Source: Camillea tinctor
Taxonomy: Eukaryota; Ascomycota; Sordariomycetes; Xylariales; Xylariaceae
Direction: 5' to 3'
Assembly (NCBI GenBank): GCA_022578605.1
Contig: MU394083.1
Span: forward strand, 144,040-208,039
DNA length: 64,000 bases
Position 1 is the first letter of the stretch. Each line of letters opens with the position of its first letter. The notes under the pieces were generated by a model, which made no database searches, was not told the DNA's origin, and was given only the letters and a program-made list of their open reading frames with translations. Made by a program: the position numbers and the translations under genes. Shown here piece after piece: positions 44,907-57,005 of this stretch.

Positions 44907-46721
44907 ATGGACACATCATGCTGGGCATTTTGGTTTTTAGAGTTTACGTTTTGAGCTTATGATGAGATAATGATATATACGAATTTAATGATTTCATGAA
45001 GTATTCTATTTTTGTTCTATGGATTGATGTCTAGACGTATGAGAGGGTGTTCGCACTTGACATCGTCTCCTTAACCTTATGAGCTTAACTATCTGGCGGC
45101 ATACGTGGAAGCTAAGTCTATATGAAAAGAGACATAAAGAATATACGTGGGAGTCATGTCCTTCTCTTATGGTACATATATGAGTTAAGGTAGGCATACA
45201 GCTTTTTTTAGTAGACATTGACGTCTATGGCTCACAATGTTCTTGATGGAGTGTTTTTTAAGTGCTACATTGGATACTATATCGATTTCTATACTACTTC
45301 GTGGAGAGAAGCAAAAGTAATTTTGATTCTATCCACGTTCTCAAGATACCGGAGCCCTATAGAGCCACCCCGTGCATTTCCCATACAATCAATGTCTTCC
45401 CTTCGTGCGGAACACCCACGCTCGAGTTATGTATACAAGTTTGCCACTTGGGCTTACTCGAGCTCCTATAGCAAAAGATTGGCATTGCACACAGTCTCCC
45501 TCACGGTAAACATCCATGGTCCTTTCGTCCGTGAAATTGCGTCAACGTTGCACCCAAGCTTTCCAAGAAGTTGATTAATGCGTGTCGCCATAGTGGTGGT
45601 GGCTAGGCGGCGGACCCCGTTCACCGTGTCGTCAACCATCTGGTGCGATCACCTTAGCCTCCCCTAACATCTGAGCTCGTATGATCCTCAGTAGAAAAAT
45701 GCCAAGTGGGTACCACAGACCCTTGGGGCCATTTATTGCGAACACCGCGTCTTGCGCAAACAGCCCTATGAAGTGAGCCTAAGTGTGTGAATCGGAACGG
45801 AACGCTGCCGCCGGTGCGGCTGCTACTATGAGGTGCAGCGCGCATCTTCACGCTAGCGATGCCCTGACAACCTAAGTAGCCGCAACTACGGTTCTCGAGC
45901 GGAAGCGTAGCGTTGCAGTCTCCATAGCGTGGCGGAGGAGGTTGTGGTCTTATACCAGATTGTTGCTAAATGTGTACCGTTGCGAGTGAAAAAAACAAAG
46001 ATGTGTACTGGAATATGTGAAGTCAAATGCGACATACAGGTAAACTATCGTGACACACCATGACCTGATGATGCTATTGGCATGTGAACTTGGGTAAACC
46101 TTTTCCCTTTTATTAAGGCTAACTCGAATTAGTAAATACCATAATAATGAAGGTGTAATACCTTGGATTTCATTAGATGGAGCGTGTTAAGGCGAGTTAA
46201 GGCAACAAGTTAGGGGCTGAGGTCTTTCTCGGTCTTTCTCGGTCTTATAAGGAACCCGATATGAATAGTCGGGCGTTTTTCATCCCAATAGTTCTGAGGC
46301 CTCGGTGGTTGTATAATATCGTCAACTCTACGATGTGGAAGCGGAATCTTAACCAGTTCCGATGGTTTGTAACCACAGATCGTGAGGTGCTCTGTGTAAG
46401 AGGGGACATAATGTATGGTCCGTGATCCACTGGCTTACATCACTCGATGATGTTTTCCTAATTTAGATAAATTACTTACCTCCCCCCCACCTAAGGTTAG
46501 GTAAGCAGTGGGTGAAAGATTGTTCGCAGCAACGACGATAAAGTTGGGTTTAAGGGGATTGCATCTGATAAATATCGTTAGGAGGTAGGAAAAGCTATCT
46601 GGCGAGCAATTAGCGATGCGCTAACATGTTTATAAATAGTTGTAACTACTGGATGATAGCGCTGCTACAAGTCAAGTATAACAAAATGGGCAAATGCTTT
46701 AATAAAAGATTGAGGCTGTGA
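44907..46721. other. Spacer with a GC-richer island and short tandem repeat
   Basis: Bases about 45590-45960 are visibly richer in G and C than the flanks and may be a decayed coding piece, but no readable protein was found. A 10-base unit TCTTTCTCGG is repeated about 2.5 times near 46220-46245. No gene is called. Confidence 0.4.
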
Positions 46722-47038
46722 TACGGAGGTCCCTACCAAAAAACGTTGCCCCACCCCCTTGTCCACCTGAAGTCTTGGCGTTTTTACGGCAGGTGCCATA
46801 CACCTGCTCGACAGGTGTAAGGTATAGCTAAGCTAAAGCCGCTGTGCATGGTGCTGTTTCCATAATAATAAGGCGCTAAGAAGTTTTATCGATAATAGCT
46901 GTTACTACCTATAAGCACTAAAAGTATAGTGAGCTGCTGTCGGCAGCCGTATACAGCCGTGTTACACCTGTCACTCAAACGCCAAGACTTCAGGTGGACA
47001 AGGGGGTGGGGCAATGTCTTTTGGTAGGGACCTCCGTA
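46722..47038. mobile_element. MITE with ~61-bp terminal inverted repeats and TA target duplication
   Basis: The left end begins TACGGAGGTCCCTACCAAAA and the right end is its inverse, ending in the complement TTTTGGTAGGGACCTCCGTA. The arms pair over about 61 bases (46722-46783 against 46978-47038) with only two mismatches, both transitions, and then more loosely to CAGGTG. TA flanks both ends, as expected for Tc1/mariner-type insertion (element proper 46724-47036). The interior of about 190 bases has no coding capacity, so mobilisation would need a transposase from elsewhere. Confidence 0.88.
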
Positions 47039-48084
47039 ATCTCGGGAGATTAAAGTCAGCCGAAGAGAAATATAAGTCAGGGCAGATATTAGCTCTAACT
47101 AGCAAGCAACGGATATTTTTGTTTCAGAAAACCAATTATCCAATATAAAGAAACCAATGTGTAAGTGAGAAGAGAAAAAGTTAACCTAGGTCAATATAGG
47201 TTGGGTTATCCAATTAGACTAGTTTAAAAATACCAGCATGTACGCTGTACCAATTAATTGAATTGATCTTTCAATTTGTTAGCACCTAAATCTACCTATA
47301 GCTCACTCCCGGAATCGATTACTTGCATACCTTTGACAGATCGAATACCCTAGCTGACTAGATGCAAAAGGTTAGGTATTCATTAGATGCATATGCCTTT
47401 GATCACTTTAAATACCCAAGGAGACGGGAGTGCATGAGAATGTGGCTGTGTGACGAGATTAGATTATTTGTGGCTAGTAAGGAAGGGGGGAAACGGATTG
47501 GAAACCACCTGGGCAGGGAAGAAACGGGTAAACAAAATAAGCTAAGGGGTGGCTTGCAGGAATTTAAATGGGTCCTCGACAAAATGACCAACGAACATGG
47601 TCAGCACAGACATTTTTTATTTTATTTTTGAACCCTTTTCCTCTTTCCGCTCCCTCCCCAGCTCCCCCCCTCCTCCCTCCAGTGAGGGCGCGCCATATTC
47701 CGATATCGTGGGACCACGATTTTAACATGAACCGATTGGAAAATTATATTTGTGTCCATTCCCTTTGACTATGCTACATGTTCATCATCCTGCAGGCCCG
47801 TGCCAATAATATCGATCAAAAACAGGAATAGGCCAGAAAGAGAAGAAGAAAAAAAGGAAAAAAAAAAAGAAAAAAGAAAACTCTTGGCTAGAAATCCATC
47901 ACAAGCCTTTCACAGCTTCGTCAAGAACTTCACCAAATCAGTTCAAACCAACCCAACCTGACCTACACCGCATCCTTTCTGGCTGGCAACGCATATCTCA
48001 TACTGCCTCCAACATTTCCCTACCGACCATACATACCCATACCCATTACCTCTTTCTTCTCTGACCCTCCCCCCAGTTTATGCA
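47039..48084. other. Spacer and leader of the CBS/PB1 gene
   Basis: Purine-rich and pyrimidine-rich tracts alternate (AG-rich at 47838-47880, CT-rich before 48085). The frames seen are short and without resemblance. The last 150 bases form a CA/CT-rich 5' leader. Confidence 0.45.
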
Positions 48085-50589
48085 ATGTCCACAGTAAGAG
48101 GTACACCCAATCGCAGCCAGGGTCGTGGAGGAGGAGGAGGCGGAGGAGGAGCCCCCTTCAACAATAACAGCCCTGCCGCCAATTCCAGTATTCCCAGGCC
48201 TACCATCGAAAACCACGCACTCTCCAGCCATGTGCAGCCCGCCCCAAGCGAGACCGCCTCCGCTGTCAGTGCCAGTAGACAGAAGCAATCGAAGCGGGAT
48301 GAGGTATGATTGAATCTCGTGTCTCTCTCTCTCTATACGTCTTACCGTTCTCCTATCTTACCGTGCTACCAAACTTACCAAACCTATCTGACTGCTTTAC
48401 CTAAACCTTTACCTTACCCTACTTACTTTACCTTACATACTGCTTTACCCATCGTGTTCACCTTCAACACCCCCTCCCTCTCTGCCCCCCCTTCCCCTTC
48501 CCCTTCCCCTTCCCCTCTCTCCCCTCGCCCCTCTTCACCATCTTTCGATGCTGTTATGATTGCCATGTAGATCTACATCGACCCCCCTCCCCCCCCTCTT
48601 GCTACCTGTCACTCGCTACCTACTACCTGCTGCCCTGCTACCCGCTGCTCGTTATGGATACTAACCCCAACCGAAAGGCGATTCGCCGGAAGCTGGAGAG
48701 TGATCTCTCCAAGAAGAAACACCTGACCAGCCGAGCCCGGCACTCGCGCAAGGCCCCTCCCGGTACCGTCCTCGCCCTCAAGCCGAGCCAAGCCCTCCAG
48801 ATAAAACCTGCCACCACCGTTGCCGAAGCCGCCCAGCTTATGGCCGCCAAGAGAGAAGACTGTGTACTGGTTACCGATGACGATGATAGAATCGCTGGTA
48901 TTTTTACTGCCAAGGACTTGGCCTTCCGCGTTGTCGGTGCTGGCCAGAAGGCCACCAACGTTACCATCGCCGAGATTATGACCAAGAACCCTCTATGTGC
49001 CCGTACCGATACTAGTGCCACCGATGCCTTGGATCTTATGGTCCGTAAGGGCTTCCGGCATTTGCCGGTCATGGACGAAAACCAGGACATCTCGGGTATC
49101 CTCGATATTACGAAATGTTTCTACGATGCTATGGAGAAGCTGGAACGCGCGTATGCCTCCTCAACCAAGCTGTACGCCGCCCTGGAGGGTGTGCAGTCCG
49201 AACTCGGCACCAGTCAGCCGCAACAGATTATCCAGTACGTCGAGGCCCTACGTTCCAAGATGTCCGGCCCGACCCTGGAAAGCGTCCTGAACGGCATGCC
49301 CCCGACTACCGTCAGCGTTCGCACCTCGGTGAAGGAGGCTGCCATGATGATGAAGGAGAACCACACCACGGCCGTGTTAGTTCAGGACCAAGGTCAGATT
49401 ACGGGTATCTTCACGAGCAAGGATGTGGTTCTGCGAGTAATCGCGCCTGGCCTAGACCCTAGCAACTGCAGTGTCGTCCGTGTCATGACGCCCCACCCCG
49501 ACTTTGCGCCTATGGATATGAGCATCCAGGCCGCCCTTCGAAAGATGCATGGTAAGTCTGCCAGCTGCGTGAACTTACCTTTATATACATAGTGGCACTG
49601 GGTCTTCAGCTAACCCCACTTTTCTTTTACCAGATGGCCACTACCTTAACCTGCCCGTAATGAATGGGGAGGGCGAGATTGTCGGTATGGTAGACGTTCT
49701 CAAGCTCACCTACGCTACCCTCGAGCAGATCAACACCATGTCTTCTGGTGATAGCGAAGGCCCGGCCTGGAATAAGTTCTGGCTTTCCCTTGACAATGAG
49801 TCTGAGTCGATGGTGTCTGGAGAAGGGAGCCATATGGCTAGCCACCACCCTGGAACTATCGGCACTCGATCCATGATGTCGCCCGACGTCTCGCGTGATA
49901 GGATAGATTCAGTCGTCGCCCCGGGGGATAGCGCGTCTCATGTGGGCATGGACTCTCCTTCGCACTCGATGATCGAACAGAGCCCTGAACATGTTCCCTT
50001 TGCGTTCAAGTTCAAGACGCCGAGTGGACGCGTGCACCGCCTGCAGGTCATTGCTAGCCACGGAATCGAAGAGTTCGTCATGAACGTGGCGTCCAAACTC
50101 GGCAACGAGGTTGAAGCCGTTGGTGGCATTCCCGAGGTCGAAGACGGTAAGCTGAGCGACGGCGGTTTTGCCGTGAGCTACCTCGATGACGAGGGTGACT
50201 CGGTAAGCATCACCACAGACCAAGATCTCCTGGAGGCCATTATTCTGGCACGACACAATCATCTGGAGAAAGTCGATCTTTTCGTCCACGACCCCGAGAA
50301 GCCTCCCGTTTCGGTGGCTGCGCCGCAACCCGATTTGCCTGTCCACACTCCGCCAGCTAGCTCTCACGCATCTGAGCTCCGCCGTAGAAGAACTATAGTG
50401 GAAGAAGAAGATGATGATAGCGAGGAGGACTACTCGACGGTTAGACGCCGGAAGAGAGCCAGCACGCACTTCGAGCCGGAGCAGGTGATCGCTGGGGTAC
50501 CCAACGAGCTACTCTTGCCTGGTGCGATAGTAACGCTGGCAGTAGTCATTGTGGGTGTGTTTGCGATTTCGCGGGTGTCGAGTCGTTAA
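48085..50589 (+). CDS. CBS and PB1 domain membrane protein
   Basis: Exons 48085-48303, 48678-49551 and 49634-50589 give 682 residues. Intron 1 is 374 nt with a TACTAAC branch point close to its acceptor; intron 2 is 82 nt. A Gly-run, disordered N-terminus is followed by KKHLTSRARHSRKAPPGTVL. Four CBS motifs then form two Bateman pairs: EDCVLVTDDDDRIAGIFTAK and GFRHLPVMDENQDISGILDI (about 105-220), then HTTAVLVQDQGQITGIFTSK and HYLNLPVMNGEGEIVGMVDV (about 275-395). A PB1 domain (FAFKFKTPSGRVHRLQVIAS, with SITTDQDLLEAI) lies at about 485-583. An acidic/basic linker and one C-terminal membrane span (LLPGAIVTLAVVIVGVFAIS) close the protein. CBS pairs bind adenosine nucleotides and PB1 domains bind partners. 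The domain set is conserved in fungi, but its role is little known. Confidence 0.9.
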
Positions 50590-51326
50590 GAGGAGGTGGG
50601 GTTTGGAGTTTTAATCCGAACGGGCGTATGGTATTGGAGTTTTACTAGCGTAGAAGCTCAGGGAGAAGAGGAGGGGGAGAAGCAGCAGTGTGTAGATACA
50701 TATTATTTTGGTGATGGCATAGACTATTAATCATCTCCATCTCCATTACGACGATACCCTTGTCCAGTCTCTATTTCCTTGAGTTTAAATCAAAGTATTC
50801 GTTTTTATATTGCTTCATGCTTTTTGAGAGTTATCAAGATGCAAATCCACAGTTGATACAGATAACATAAGATATAACATCAGATTATGAAGTTCTCTGA
50901 CACCAGTGGTTTTAAACCAAAAAAAAGGGGGGTGAGGTATGGGGGATTGATTAGGTAGTTGGATGTGGGTAGTGTAGTACAATATCAGTTCAGTTACCTA
51001 TTGAAAGCCTCTTTTGGGGATAATCGTTATAAGCAGTGTATAGGCGGACCCCGCCGTCTTTGACAGGACATCGGACTGGAGTGAAGATTGGAACGGAAGT
51101 AGGTTTTACCGCACGGTCCAAGGCGGGGGGGGGATGATCTGGATGCACCAGACACGGTTTAGATCGATATTAGGTAAGTGATAAAGCGGGTCTTTTTTTT
51201 ACAGTATCAAATGCAAATGGATCCACTTTGGTTCATGTTTGGCACAACTTTGAAGACGGCATCTTGGAAAAAGTCGTGGACAGCTCCGATGAAGCTACAG
51301 CCGTCCATGACAGCAACAGAGACGCC
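50590..51326. other. Spacer between CBS/PB1 and uS2m genes
   Basis: The 3' flank of one gene and promoter of the next. Short A and G runs occur near 50920. No gene is seen. Confidence 0.45.
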
Positions 51327-52559
51327 ATGATAATAAGAGAACTCAGGTTGTGTCAGGGTAAGTCTGGAAATGCTGCATAGGAGTCAATTGGCTGGCTGGA
51401 TCCAAATAAACTAGGTTAACTAACATGCGCATTACTCCATCATAGCCCGCAGGGCATTGGTGACAGCACCGTTGCGACAATCTTGTCTTCGAGCTCTAAC
51501 CACCCAGACCAATGTTCCCAACACTCAGAAGTCAGAGATACCGTCCATTTTTACATCCAATGCCCGATCATCGTCGAACACCCGGAAGAGGCGGGTTGAT
51601 CCTGACAAGATGGTTGAGAACTACCACATGGCCACCGAGTTGAAGAAACATATCGGTAAAGTGGGTGCCACCGTCAAGAAAGTGTACCGCCCTGCCAATG
51701 TGTTTCTGTACCCTCCAGGACCCAAGGATGTCACTCTAGAGCTTCTCATGGCTTCGCAAGCACATATGGGACACCACACTTCGCTCTGGAACCCCGCCAA
51801 CGCTCGATACATCTTTGGCATCCGCCAAGGTATCCATATCATATCGTTGGAGGAGACGGCTGCACACTTGCGACGAGCCGCCCGCGTGGTGGAGGAGATA
51901 GCATACAGAGGAGGTATAATCCTATTTGCAGGCACGCGGCCGGGCCACATGCAGATTGTGACGCAAGCAGCACAGCTTGCCGGAGCGTGCCACCTCTTTT
52001 CCAAGTGGACGCCCGGCTCCATTACGAATGGTGAAGTCATCCTCCGGGGTATGCCGGCTACTGTAGTCGACGAGCACGATAAACCTGTCGAGGGATACGA
52101 AAAATTCGTCACAGAAAGCAGACCCTTGGTTCCGGATCTCGTGGTGTGTCTCAACCCCCTCGAGAACTACGTCCTGCTACATGAGTGCGCGCTTGCCAAC
52201 GTGCCTACCATCGGTGTCATTGACACCAATGCAGAACCTACATGGGTCACCTATGCTATCCCCGCGAACGACGACAGGTAACAATTCAACCCCTCTTTTC
52301 TTTTTTTCTTTTTTTTTTTTTTTGATGAGGATTAATGCTAAGTCCACATCATAGTCTGCGATGTCTAGCTGTCATCGGCAGCGTCCTCGGGCGGGCTGGC
52401 GAGTCAGGCAAGAAACGCCGGTTAGAAGATGCTAAACAAGGCACGGTAGCCTGGGAGACGCCTATTGAAGTCCAGAAGTTTATGGCCGAAGAGAGAGCCA
52501 ACGCGGCCAGAGAGGCCGAACGGATAGCGGCTATTAACAAAGCACAATCTGCAGCGTAG
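51327..52559 (+). CDS. MRP4: Mitochondrial small-subunit ribosomal protein uS2m
   Basis: A structural protein of the mitochondrial ribosome. Three exons (51327-51357, 51446-52277, 52355-52559; introns 88 and 77 nt) give 355 residues. The first exon is only 31 nt. It supplies MIIRELRLCQ, and the splice then yields ARRALVTAPLRQSCLRAL, an Arg-rich amphipathic presequence typical of mitochondrial import. Without this exon the long frame would have to begin at a TTG. The S2 fold shows in LMASQAHMGHHTSLWNPANA, YIFGIRQGIHIISLEETAAH, GGIILFAGTRPGHM, PDLVVCLNPLENYVLLHECA and VPTIGVIDTNAEPTWVTYAI, followed after the last intron by SLRCLAVIGSVLGRAGE. The basic C-terminal helix is a normal fungal extension. 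Confidence 0.92.
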
Positions 52560-54894
52560 AAACTCCACCTATGTATATGAAAGTACTAAACCTGTGCATT
52601 TGACCCCATGTGTTTCTCCTAAACCAAAACGGAAAGAAAAAAAAATACAGTCCCCTTTAAGCGACATTATGACCAAAATAAGGACAGGATGGGGATAGGG
52701 AAAAGAGAGGGAGAAAATAACCTCTATAGACGTCTTGTATAGGTTACACTAGTGTATGGATGAAAACTGGACAAAGTCTCGTACTTCCTCTCTACCCTGG
52801 GTTGAAGTGTATAATACCGCACGATTCTGTTTTTCGAATGTTTATACGACGAGCTTTGATATGAGACTGCTCTTCTCCCCCACCGCCTGGACACAATTTC
52901 GCCTAGGCTAGTGAAGGTTGTAGCTATACGGGCTAGATGTAATAGGCGAGCTGTTCCGGCATGTTTCTAACCATTCTGAATGTTACCTCATCTCTTGACG
53001 TCCGTTCTTTCATCATTCAATCAGTTCCTAGGGCCCTGTCCATACATAGGACCGGGCAAGTCCTACTACTCTAGATCCCCCCCCCCCCCCCCCCTTGCTA
53101 TGTACATGCATGCATGCATCGGACAGCGAAATCTATCTAATACATACACTCCTCAGATCTGGACTTACATGTGCGGCTCGGCTTGCTTCTAACCCACATA
53201 CCAGACATACATATGCGTACGCATTATCTATCTGCCATCTAGAAGGACCCGGAACCCGGCGGTGGGGGAGAGGGTCCACTTCTAATTCTAGAACTTGTCT
53301 CGGGTGCACCGACTTTTTTTTTTTTTTTTTTTAACAGTTAGTAGGTTTCAGTGCCCAATAGGTTACCTGAGTTGCGGTCTGGCTAGGCTAGGCGCTGTAA
53401 TTGGCGGTTATAGGGGAGGTGATAGAGATATTAGCGATGCAACGTTTTCTGCGCTGGTGAAGGAATAATCACATGCTAAAGAAGTTGTATATTTTCCCCA
53501 ACTATTTGGGTCTCATACCCTATACGCTGCAATCAGTGTAGATATTGGCAACATCATGTTGCGTGTAAGTGCGAGACTGTAACCTATACATATCTAAGAT
53601 ATTACTAAGTGCCTACTACAATTCTCCTATACAGATTATGTAATATCAGAAGGTTCTCAACAATACGAGAAGAGTGCATCGTAGATAATTCTAGCCATGT
53701 CTTATTAATTCTTACTTAACAGGTATATGATGACGTTAGTACAGAGAGCGCACAGTTATTGTTGGGGATGACGGAAGAGAAAAAGCCGGTGTGGCTATTT
53801 AGTAGTACAACTAAACAAAATTTTCAAGGGGATATTATTTACACGATACACACGAAAAGTGTATCATAATATTGTTGTCATGTACGTAATTGTACATAGA
53901 AGAAAATTACGGACAAAAGCACAATAGGAAACAACAGGAACAGGGGCCGATGAAATATCAGCCAGATACATTAGATGCTGTGCTGTTCACGGATATTATA
54001 CGGGTACGTAAGCCTCTACATAGTATCAGGTCAGGCTACTATAATCTAGCAGTAGTGGTGTAAAGGAGTGTAGTTCAGGTATATGATTTTTTTTTTCAAT
54101 CCTTGTGACGGACTCCGCCTGATGAAAAACGGGCGAACGGAGTATCCGTCTGATGACGAGCTCTGGAACAACGATACCTATGTCCCCCCCTATTCGTGCT
54201 ATGCTACACTACTTACAGTGGGCTACACTACTGCACGACACCTCCTTATTATTCCTTTTCCTTTAGGGCATTCCTTATACGCCTCGTGGGGGGCTGGGTT
54301 CATAACGCACCAATCCATATGCCAAGGAGCTGTCAGGTATCGTCGGGCAAATTCGGATCCCACATAAATTCGAGTCTCTGTCTCCGTCCTCCGCCAGTTT
54401 TCACACTGCCGGCTTGTTCCGGTCATACGACCAAGGCCCCCTCCAGCGCACCGACGTCCAGAACATGCCACAAGGAGCCTTTTTCCCTTGTCCTGGCACG
54501 TATCTGGCCCGCCCGTGACAAGACCTGCGCCTTGGAATTAGTGAATCTTAGATGAAATGAGACGAGAATGGATCGGGTTGCCATAGTAGTAGTTCGACAG
54601 AGAGGGAACTTCACACACTAGCCCAACTCCCTTTTCGGCGCATCGCGACGTGGTTGTTTAACCAGCATTGAGTTGTCTTGCTTGGGTAATTTTCTTTTCT
54701 ATTCTAGTATATAACTTCAAGTGAGTTCTGTGTAGGTAGCCATGAATTTCATACTCAGATTCACCATCATCGCATCAACTGTCTATAAGACAAGATACAA
54801 ACAACACTCAACAATACCAACAACAATATCGTGACTTTAAATAAGTCAACCAACTATCAAATTAAAAAAGGGTTTACCTTACACTACATCACAA
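52560..54894. other. Spacer with C18 and T19 homopolymers, no confident gene
   Basis: C18 lies at 53077-53094 and T19 at 53314-53332. A GCATGCATGCATG tract sits near 53107. Frames at 54083-54614 overlap on both strands without resemblance. The last 120 bases before 54895 are A/C-rich leader. Confidence 0.5.
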
Positions 54895-55809
54895 ATGCAG
54901 GGCGATATCTTTCAAATGGAACAACTTCTGGGCTCCCAGGTCCAGTTGCCACCCCCTTCAGCTGCCCCCAAGCTTCGATCGAAGCTACACACCACCGAGC
55001 CTCAAGCCCACATCTACAACGAGGATGACCTGTCGCATCTCCTCTACGTCGACGAGGCCCGGCATCCCCGCCACCACCACCATCATCATGACCACCACCA
55101 CCACTTCCACAGCAACGACAAGATCATCCTCAACGCCGTGCACCACGACGAGGAAGACGACGCCGAGCTGACCCCGCCCGAGTTCCTCTCCCCGCTCACC
55201 GGCGGCACCGGAACCCACACCCCCCTCTCCGGCGCCGAGACGCCCATGCTGAGCGACTGCGACTCGGACACCGGCGCCGAAGCCGACAACGAGGCCGACA
55301 CCGTGCCGGCGTCGCCCGCGCTGCTCTCGCAGCGCCTGCACCAGCACCGCGCGACCGTGTCGCACGACGGCGGGTTCGAGTTCCCCATCTTCCTGGGGCG
55401 GCAAGACGACGGCGACTCGTGCGACGACTACGCGGACGACGAGCTGCCGCGGCACGCGTGGCCGGCGACGGCGCTGAAGAAGGCCGCCCCGCGCCCCGAG
55501 GCCCTGCACATCGAGGCGCAGCCCGCCGCCGCCGTCGTCGACGAGGAGCACGTGTCGGCCATCGACGGCCCGCTCATGAGCTGGTGGCCCTCGCCCGTCG
55601 AGGACATGCAGCACGAGTGGGTGGTGGACGACAAGAAGTCGAGGAAGCAGCAGCAGAGGCAGGACGAGAAGAAGAAGATCGTGCTGCTGCCCGCGACCGA
55701 TGAGCGCCATAGCGAGGCCGTGAGCGAGATCAGCGGCCCGCTTATGACGTGGTGGCCGGCGCCGCAGCATCTGCTTGAGCACGAGTGGATCGAGGCGTTC
55801 TACGAGTAA
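54895..55809 (+). CDS. His-rich protein with a duplicated Trp-Trp motif, function unknown
   Basis: A single exon of 304 residues beginning MQGDIFQMEQLLGSQVQL. I do not recognise the family. Residues 57-83 are His-rich (RHPRHHHHHHDHHHHFH, then HH), followed by acidic and Pro/Thr-rich disorder. The striking feature is a 24-residue unit present twice: positions 220-243 (SAIDGPLMSWWPSPVEDMQH, then EWV) and 276-299 (SEISGPLMTWWPAPQHLLEH, then EWI). The shared core is I-x-G-P-L-M-[ST]-W-W-P-x-P-x5-H-E-W. The second unit ends the protein (EAFYE). Codon use is very GC3-rich despite the AT-rich flanks, which supports strong selection on expression. The His cluster may bind metal; this is inference. 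No signal peptide or membrane span is visible. Confidence 0.75.
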   Translation: MQGDIFQMEQLLGSQVQLPPPSAAPKLRSKLHTTEPQAHIYNEDDLSHLLYVDEARHPRHHHHHHDHHHHFHSNDKIILNAVHHDEEDDAELTPPEFLSPLTGGTGTHTPLSGAETPMLSDCDSDTGAEADNEADTVPASPALLSQRLHQHRATVSHDGGFEFPIFLGRQDDGDSCDDYADDELPRHAWPATALKKAAPRPEALHIEAQPAAAVVDEEHVSAIDGPLMSWWPSPVEDMQHEWVVDDKKSRKQQQRQDEKKKIVLLPATDERHSEAVSEISGPLMTWWPAPQHLLEHEWIEAFYE

Positions 55810-57005
55810 GACGCAGAAGAAGGGGGGGCTTGCTTTGGGGGCTCGCGGGGGGAAAAGGGGCGAGGAAGATTATGATGGATGGGTTCGTTTGAGGGTTTCT
55901 GCTGCGGAATAATTTATTCATGGGCTTATCACAGAAGCGGGGGAGCGAGCAAGCAAGCAAGCGAGGCTTTTCTCTTTTTCGATTCCATGGCAACACACAA
56001 TATCGGCGTTTGGATACGGAAATGGGAGGGAGGTTAATTATTCATGCGGAGTTCACACGGGCATCTATTTCGGAATCGGGCTGGGGCGGGGGACTGAACT
56101 ACTTTTTTATGCATTGGGGAGGGAAAAAAAATCTCGGGGTGTGGACGCGAAAGAAAAGGTTCACTAAAAGTTGCTGTATCTCCTATACCCCGGTGTTTTT
56201 GTGTTGAGAAAGTTACAAGTCCCTTTACTCGGTTCGCATTGGTTTATTGTTCATTATTTCAGAGGAGCATGAGCATTAGTAACCCTACTCTTCAAACGGG
56301 CTATTGTTCCTTTTCACGAGAAAAAGGATGAGCTGTATTTAGTCTATAGTTCTTCTGGCTTGGCTAGGAGGTCAAAACAAAACATACTTCCCTCTCACAC
56401 TTGCGTATCTGGTCATTCCATTCTGTTCTAGAGTTTGCTAATAGTAGTCGACTCTACGATCTCCCTTTCGCATATCGGTAAACTCATCGCCTACCTCATA
56501 GTAGTTGAAAGAAAACATAAATATAATCTATGTGGTACTCTGGGATATGTATGAGGGCTATTGAAGCTATGAGCCAATTACTAGAGAGTATTTAGCGTTA
56601 CCGCAACACAAAGTGAATAGAGGTAAGGGCAAAGAGGAGATAGAGTCACTAGGAGAACTGTATATGAAAGTGCTATTCAATTACAGAATAAATACAAAAA
56701 CACAATAGCCAATGCTGCGGATATCAAAGAAGTTTTACTGAAAGCCGTTCTTTGTGTCATGACCGATGGTTATAATCTGTACACCGGAAACGTATCAAGC
56801 CCCGAAAGCCAATCCTTTGATACCACTTTAATATCAATTAGCCTCTAGGGAATCATATGCTTCGTAGAAGTTATATTGTACTATACCTGCCCTCCTAAAT
56901 ATTAGTTTTGTGTTGCGCTTGAGAAGCTACTCCTAGACCTCCCACGTTCCCCTCCTTACATCCAGAACCTCGAGTATACATATTTATTATTCTACTACCG
57001 CAAAA
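55810..57005. other. Spacer, no gene seen
   Basis: The 3' flank of the His-rich gene has G runs. The rest is AT-rich. No coding frame with resemblance was seen on either strand. Confidence 0.5.

Noticed and set aside
53077..53332. C18 and T19 homopolymers as functional signals
   Set aside because: Simple slippage tracts in a spacer. The lengths may also be assembly artefacts.
54985..55782. A 265-residue minus-strand frame opposite the His-rich gene
   Set aside because: Val/Leu/Arg-rich low-complexity shadow. The plus strand has the better start, leader and repeated protein motif.
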